A DNA stretch of 9,655 bases, taken from assembly GCA_913054565.1 (NCBI GenBank), contig CAJXHW010000055.1, positions 1-9,655 of the forward strand, given 5' to 3'. The notes beneath the pieces were generated by a model. It was not told where the DNA came from. It saw only the letters and a list, made by a program, of their open reading frames with translations, and ran no database searches. Source of the DNA: an uncultured Kordia sp. Its GTDB lineage: Bacteria; Bacteroidota; Bacteroidia; Flavobacteriales; Flavobacteriaceae. The position numbers were made by a program, and so were the translations under genes. Shown here in pieces: positions 5,438-9,655 of this stretch. How positions within the stretch are numbered: the first letter of the stretch is position 1; each line of letters starts with the position of its first letter.

Positions 5438-6295
5438 TTATGCTCTTATTTTATTGTTTCCAATTAAATCTAAATATAAATTTAATTTGTTTTTTAATTC
5501 TGCTCTAGGTGTGATGAAGTCTAAAAATCCTTTGTCTAATACAAATTCAGCAGTTTGAAATCCATCAGGTAATTCTTTTCCGGTAGTATCTTTAACAATA
5601 CGAGGTCCTGCAAATGCAATTAAAGCACCAGGTTCAGAAATGTTAATGTCTCCTAGCATAGCAAAAGAAGCAGTAGTCCCACCCGTAGTAGGGTCTGTAC
5701 ATAATGATATGTACGGGATTTTTGCTTCAGCTAACTGTGCTAATTTAGCAGATGTTTTGGCTAATTGCATTAATGATAATGCAGCTTCCATCATACGTGC
5801 TCCTCCAGATTTTGAGATGATTAAAAATGGGATGTTGTTTTTTAATGAATGGTCTGCTGCACGAGCAATTTTTTCACCAACAACTGACCCCATTGAACCT
5901 CCAATAAAAGCGAAGTCCATACAGGCTACAACTAAATCTTTCCCTTTAGATTTACCCACTGCGGTTCTTACAGCATCTTTTAAGTTTGTTTTCTTTTTCG
6001 CTTCTTTTAAACGATCAGTATATTTCTTTTTATCTTCAAATTTCAGAGGATCTTTAGATGTTAAATTCTCGTTTAATTCAGTATAAGTGTTATCGTCAAA
6101 AAGTATTTCAAAATACTCGTTACTTCCAACTCTTACGTGATATCCGTCTTCAGGACTTACATAGAAATTATTTGCTAATTCTTCTGCGTCGACAATTTTC
6201 CCGGTTGGAGATTTGTACCACAGTCCTTTAGGTGTGTCTTTCTTTTCTTCAGTAGACGTTTGAATTCCCTTTTCTTTTCTTTTAAACCAAGCCAT
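5438..6295 (-). CDS. accD: Acetyl-CoA carboxylase carboxyltransferase subunit beta
   Basis: 285 residues. With AccA this subunit moves the carboxyl group from biotin to acetyl-CoA, giving malonyl-CoA, the first step of fatty-acid synthesis. Carboxyltransferase signatures are MDFAFIGGSMGSVVGEKI (126-143), SKSGGARMMEA (161-171) and DPTTGGTTASFAMLGD (201-216). The N-terminal zinc ribbon of the E. coli enzyme (Cys27, 30, 46, 49) is recognisable by spacing, but all four cysteines are replaced: SPTG at 29-32 and SPED at 47-50. So this AccD should not bind zinc there. From memory, other flavobacterial AccDs share this, so it is a lineage trait and not damage. It begins 35 bases after the fbaA stop and is probably co-transcribed with fbaA. 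No Shine-Dalgarno sequence is present. Confidence 0.97.
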   Translation of the reverse strand: MAWFKRKEKGIQTSTEEKKDTPKGLWYKSPTGKIVDAEELANNFYVSPEDGYHVRVGSNEYFEILFDDNTYTELNENLTSKDPLKFEDKKKYTDRLKEAKKKTNLKDAVRTAVGKSKGKDLVVACMDFAFIGGSMGSVVGEKIARAADHSLKNNIPFLIISKSGGARMMEAALSLMQLAKTSAKLAQLAEAKIPYISLCTDPTTGGTTASFAMLGDINISEPGALIAFAGPRIVKDTTGKELPDGFQTAEFVLDKGFLDFITPRAELKNKLNLYLDLIGNNKIRA

Positions 6296-6313
6296 AATTT
6301 TTCTTGCTAAGTA

Positions 6314-6332
6314 AAACTGCTAATTACAGTTT
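6314..6332 (-). terminator. Weak hairpin between fbaA and accD, possible attenuator
   Basis: A 6-bp stem (6314-6319 and 6327-6332) starts within the fbaA stop codon and is followed on the minus strand by only four T residues. It could weaken read-through into accD, but it is too small to call as a full terminator. Confidence 0.25.
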
Positions 6333-7398
6333 ATAGTGTATTGATGTTGTTTAAATCTTCAAATGATTTTTTTAATCTGGTTACAAAAGTTTTTTCACCT
6401 TCTCTAAGCCATTTTCTAGGATCGTAATATTTTTTATTTGGTAATTCGTCTCCTTCCGGATTTCCGATTTGAGATTTAATATAATCTTGTTTCTCTAGTA
6501 TGTAATCTCTCACACCTTCAGTGAACGCAAATTGCATATCGGTGTCTAAGTTCATTTTTATAACCCCATATCCAATAGACTCTCTGATTTCTTCAACAGT
6601 AGATCCAGACCCGCCATGAAATACAAAGTTTATAGGGTTAGCTTCAGTATTGTATTTTTTTTGAATGTATTCTTGAGAGTTTTTTAAAATCTTAGGCGTT
6701 AATACAACGTTTCCTGGTTTGTATACGCCGTGTACATTTCCAAATGCCGCTGCAATAGTAAATTGATCACTGACTTTCATTAGTTCTTCATAAGCATAGG
6801 CAACTTCTTCTGGTTGCGTGTATAGTTTTGACACATCAACATCAGAGTTGTCAACACCATCTTCTTCTCCACCAGTAATACCTAATTCAATTTCTAAGGT
6901 CATACCTATTTTACTCATGCGTTCAAGGTATTTTTTGCATATTTGAATGTTCTCTTCAATAGGCTCTTCAGATAAATCAATCATATGTGAGCTATATAGA
7001 GATTTTCCAGTTTCAGCGAAATGTTTTTCACTAGCATCTAGTAAACCATCAATCCAAGGTAATAATTTTTTAGCAGCATGGTCTGTATGTAAAATTACAG
7101 GAATACCATAGGCTTCAGCTAATAAATGAATGTGTTTTGCTCCTGCAATAGCACCCAATATAGCCGCTTTTTCATCAGTGTTAGATAATGCTTTTCCTGC
7201 GTTAAACTGTGCTCCTCCGTTAGAAAATTGTATGATAACAGGTGAGTTTACAGCTGCCGCAGTTTCCATAACGGCATTAACGCTGTCAGATCCCACTACA
7301 TTTACAGCAGGTAAAGCAAACCCTTTTTCTTTAGCATAGTTAAAAATTGCTTGAACTTCTTTTCCTGTTGCAACTCCTGGTTTGATATTATGGTTCAT
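6331..7398 (-). CDS. fbaA: Class II fructose-bisphosphate aldolase
   Basis: 355 residues, type A of the zinc-dependent class II aldolases. It cleaves fructose 1,6-bisphosphate to dihydroxyacetone phosphate and glyceraldehyde 3-phosphate, and makes it in gluconeogenesis. Visible sites are HTDHAAKKLLPWID (104-117, with catalytic Asp106 and zinc ligand His107), LEIELGITGGEEDGVD (168-183), NVHGVYKPGNV (221-231, His223) and FHGGSGST (260-267, His261), then KMNLDTDMQFA (281-291). The three zinc histidines are offset by a constant three residues from E. coli FbaA (110, 226, 264), showing an ungapped fit. A TACATTTG element lies about 30 bases upstream. The gap to the upstream barrel gene is 53 bases and has no terminator, so read-through from it is also possible. 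Confidence 0.97.
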   Translation of the reverse strand: MNHNIKPGVATGKEVQAIFNYAKEKGFALPAVNVVGSDSVNAVMETAAAVNSPVIIQFSNGGAQFNAGKALSNTDEKAAILGAIAGAKHIHLLAEAYGIPVILHTDHAAKKLLPWIDGLLDASEKHFAETGKSLYSSHMIDLSEEPIEENIQICKKYLERMSKIGMTLEIELGITGGEEDGVDNSDVDVSKLYTQPEEVAYAYEELMKVSDQFTIAAAFGNVHGVYKPGNVVLTPKILKNSQEYIQKKYNTEANPINFVFHGGSGSTVEEIRESIGYGVIKMNLDTDMQFAFTEGVRDYILEKQDYIKSQIGNPEGDELPNKKYYDPRKWLREGEKTFVTRLKKSFEDLNNINTL

Positions 7399-7428
7399 TT
7401 AGTTGTGTGTTTCTTAAAAAATAGATTA

Positions 7429-7436
7429 CAAATGTA
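7429..7436 (-). promoter_or_regulatory. Probable fbaA promoter, -7 element TACATTTG
   Basis: The element matches TAnnTTTG and sits in the inverted repeat TTACATTTGTAA. The same TACATTTG core, within a shared 12-mer ATTACATTTGTA, lies before rpe. The -33 region would fall inside the 3' end of the upstream gene and shows no clear TTG. Confidence 0.6.
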
Positions 7437-7451
7437 ATAAATTCACTAATG

Positions 7452-9655
7452 TTAAAAAGGATAATTTATACCAAAATTATAAACGGCATTTTTTAGGTTA
7501 TAGTTTTTAAACCATTTTTTGTTTTCTAGGTATGGTTCGTAGGTCTTAAAACCGATGTCAAAACGCAATATGAAGAAGCTAAAATCATAACGAAATCCCA
7601 TTCCTGAGCCTATGGCTAGTTCGTTTAGGTCATTTAATGAGTCAAATGTGTAAGCTGGGTTTTCTTCATTATCTAATACATTCCATATATTTCCAGCATC
7701 TACAAATAGCGCGCCTTTTAAGTCGCCAAAAAACGTGTAGCGTAACTCTGCATTAAGTGCAATTTTCATATTAGCTTCATTAAACTCATTAATACCACCA
7801 CTGCTACCAGGTCCTAAGCTATAAGCATCCCAACCTCTATTATCATTACTACCACCACCAAAGAAACTTCTTGAAAAGGGAATGGATTTTGAGTTGCCGT
7901 AAGGAATAGCAATACCAAAAAAGCTTCTAATAGCTAATGTATTACTGCTAGATATACTCCAGTATTTAATATAGTCTAATTCGGTTTTTACATATTGAGA
8001 ATAGGCCACGTTAAATAGTTCATAACGATTATTGCTATTTCTCTTTAAACCTAAGGCGTCAGATAGAGTAGATAGCGTATTACCAGCAAGCTCTATTTTT
8101 GCTCCAAAACGAGAAAATTGATTGTCAAGTAAATTTGACCTGGTGTTTTTTATAAATGAGTAGCTAGAGGTAAGGATTAGGTTGTTCTCCGTTAATCGTT
8201 CTCGTCTTTCTTCAATGTTTCTAATTTCTTTTTTATCATTATCAGATATTAATGCATCAACTGTTGGTGATAAATTGTTGTTTATAACATCACTTATAAA
8301 TTGACTTGTCCCGTTTGGAATGCTTAATCCGTTTGTTGTGTAGGTAGAGTTTAAAGCTATTGAATTTAAATTGTTGTACGAATTAGAGTAGATGTTAAAA
8401 TATTTGTCAGGGTTTATGTTTCTAACAAATTGTGCGTTGAATAAATCCAAACGATTTGTAATTGTTTTAGAGGAATACCATCCGTAATTTAAAATTCCTG
8501 TAAACGTCGTTTTATCCAGTCCAATATTGGTTTGTGTGCTTGCTCCAAAACTTATTCTTGTGGTTGGCGACATGATTTTTGGGATTATTTTAGAGGTGTT
8601 AATAGGGAAGAATATTCTTGGGAAAGACAACTTCAAGTCTGCTCCAAACTCTCTAACGTCAAAAAATTGATCTTCTCTGTCGGCAGCATCTTTTGATGCA
8701 CCAATGGATCCTCTAAATGCTAACTCTAAATTTTCTGCACCTCTAAAAACATTACGCGCCAAAATAGAGGTGCTTAGTGATAAACCTACATTTTGAATGT
8801 TGTTGTGCAAGGCGTCTAAGCTATACTCTAACTCAAATCGTTTTAAAGGAGTTAGCAGTATGTTTGCCATTAAGCTAGTACCTGTTGAGTCTCTTTCATC
8901 AACGGTGTATTTAATATCAGGATACTTAAACGCTTTTAAATTGTTTAATTGATTTAAGGTTAAAGCCTTGTCGCTGTCTTTGTAAATTGTATTGGGTTGT
9001 ATAAAAATAACATCAGAGAGCGCTTTTGGCTTGTATCGTAATTTTTCAAAACTGTAAAAACGGTGGTTGTTGTAGGTTGTAGTGTCAGTTATGCTTTTTC
9101 CGATATTTTTGTATTTAAAATCAGTAAAAATATTTACATCGCTGATTTTGAAAACCTTATAAGGTTCGTTAAATGTACTATCGTGGTCTTTAATTTTTTT
9201 GTCTTCAATAAATGTTTCTACCCAGTATGTTTTTTTAATGGAGTCATAAGCAGGTACAAAATAAATACTTTCTTTTTCAAACGTGTATAAGCCAGAATTT
9301 CGCATAATAGATGTGATGCGTTCTCGTTCATTAATCAAGTGTTGATCTCTATATTGGGTATTTAATTTTATAGAGGCATTTTTTTGTTCAACAACATGAA
9401 TGGAATCTACCGACCTTGAGTCTATCTTGGTTGTTATAGAATCAATTATGTAAGGTTCTCCAGTTTCTAATGTGTAATTTATTTGCCCTTTTTTGTTTTT
9501 TGTATAATTAACTGTATAGTCGGAGTTTATATCACGCCATCCGTTTTGTTTATAATAGAGTTCAATATTTTTTAGACTAGATGTTATTTTTGAAGAATCA
9601 ATTACAGCAGGAGCTTCTCCTGATTTTTTCAACCAATTATTAACGCCTTTATATG
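7452..9655 (-). CDS. BamA/TamA-family (Omp85) outer-membrane protein, 5'-truncated by the window edge
   Basis: The frame is open to the right edge. At 9653-9630 the residues are YKGVNNWL, running straight into KKSGEAP, so the TTG at 9632 is an internal Leu codon and the true start lies outside. About 733 residues are visible. The N-terminal part (to about 260) looks like periplasmic POTRA-type repeats. The rest is a beta-barrel of alternating aromatic and polar strands. Omp85 hallmarks, numbered from the Leu at 9632 as residue 1, are FFGGGSNDNRGWDAYSLGPG (590-609, with the Arg-Gly of the barrel-lumen loop L6), FVDAGNIWN (643-651), RYDFSFFILRFDIGF (681-695) and a C-terminal Phe, the usual barrel assembly signal. 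The family inserts or exports proteins or lipids at the outer membrane; the specific substrate cannot be read. It is probably a TamA-like paralogue rather than essential BamA, but this is a family-level call. Confidence 0.88.
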   Translation of the reverse strand, partial: YKGVNNWLKKSGEAPAVIDSSKITSSLKNIELYYKQNGWRDINSDYTVNYTKNKKGQINYTLETGEPYIIDSITTKIDSRSVDSIHVVEQKNASIKLNTQYRDQHLINERERITSIMRNSGLYTFEKESIYFVPAYDSIKKTYWVETFIEDKKIKDHDSTFNEPYKVFKISDVNIFTDFKYKNIGKSITDTTTYNNHRFYSFEKLRYKPKALSDVIFIQPNTIYKDSDKALTLNQLNNLKAFKYPDIKYTVDERDSTGTSLMANILLTPLKRFELEYSLDALHNNIQNVGLSLSTSILARNVFRGAENLELAFRGSIGASKDAADREDQFFDVREFGADLKLSFPRIFFPINTSKIIPKIMSPTTRISFGASTQTNIGLDKTTFTGILNYGWYSSKTITNRLDLFNAQFVRNINPDKYFNIYSNSYNNLNSIALNSTYTTNGLSIPNGTSQFISDVINNNLSPTVDALISDNDKKEIRNIEERRERLTENNLILTSSYSFIKNTRSNLLDNQFSRFGAKIELAGNTLSTLSDALGLKRNSNNRYELFNVAYSQYVKTELDYIKYWSISSSNTLAIRSFFGIAIPYGNSKSIPFSRSFFGGGSNDNRGWDAYSLGPGSSGGINEFNEANMKIALNAELRYTFFGDLKGALFVDAGNIWNVLDNEENPAYTFDSLNDLNELAIGSGMGFRYDFSFFILRFDIGFKTYEPYLENKKWFKNYNLKNAVYNFGINYPF

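Noticed and set aside
5640..6086. Plus-strand ORF of 148 codons
   Set aside because: Entirely antisense to accD, whose conserved motifs explain this DNA; the translation looks like no known family.
7130..7339. Plus-strand ORF of 69 codons
   Set aside because: Antisense to the N-terminal part of fbaA; a composition artefact.
9063..9290. Plus-strand ORF of 75 codons, hydrophobic in translation
   Set aside because: Antisense to the periplasmic part of the barrel gene. The apparent hydrophobicity comes from reverse-complemented Lys/Asn-rich codons.
9630..9632. TTG as start codon of the BamA/TamA-like gene
   Set aside because: The frame continues upstream to the edge with family-typical residues (YKGVNNW), so the TTG is an internal Leu codon.
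1..9655. CRISPR arrays, insertion sequences, tRNA/rRNA genes, defence or secretion clusters
   Set aside because: I found no spaced direct repeats, transposase-like frames or RNA gene signatures. All long frames are core housekeeping genes, and no undescribed multi-gene system is visible.

Overview
The window is ordinary core genome from a marine-type Flavobacteriaceae member (phylum Bacteroidota). The evidence is AT-rich DNA, genes that mostly lack Shine-Dalgarno sequences, promoter -7 elements of the Bacteroidota form TAnnTTTG, a short primary sigma factor without region 1.1, and an AccD of the flavobacterial type. I saw no mobile elements, CRISPR arrays, tRNA or rRNA genes.

Layout: seven genes read leftward on the minus strand. 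In order of transcription they are a BamA/TamA-family outer-membrane barrel protein (7452-9655, cut by the right edge), fbaA (6331-7398), accD (5438-6295), rpsO (5069-5338), pnp (2753-4909), rpoD (1693-2556) and rpe (880-1542). One gene on the plus strand, a membrane-anchored MtfA-type zinc peptidase (27-860), converges on rpe. The rpsO-terminator-promoter-pnp arrangement resembles that of many other bacteria. Good terminators follow rpsO, pnp, rpoD and rpe. The rpe terminator lies inside the last codons of the convergent peptidase gene. TAnnTTTG elements precede fbaA, rpsO, pnp and rpe.

The genes cover separate housekeeping jobs: glycolysis (FbaA), pentose phosphate pathway (Rpe), fatty-acid synthesis (AccD), translation (uS15), RNA turnover (PNPase), transcription initiation (RpoD) and outer-membrane biogenesis (BamA/TamA-like). 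No shared pathway is needed to explain the cluster.

The outstanding anomaly is in rpoD. The frame is interrupted at codon 243 by TAG (1828-1830), where I expect Gln from family knowledge. The same frame then continues with 44 intact codons encoding the region 4.2 helix-turn-helix and a normal TAA. As read, the housekeeping sigma factor would lose its -35-recognition helix. A base error in the assembly is the plainest explanation. Amber suppression, read-through, or a split product made by restart at an ATG six bases after the TAG are alternatives. Further points are a canonical AGGAGG before rpoD, folded leaders before pnp and rpsO, and an AccD that has lost all four zinc-ribbon cysteines.
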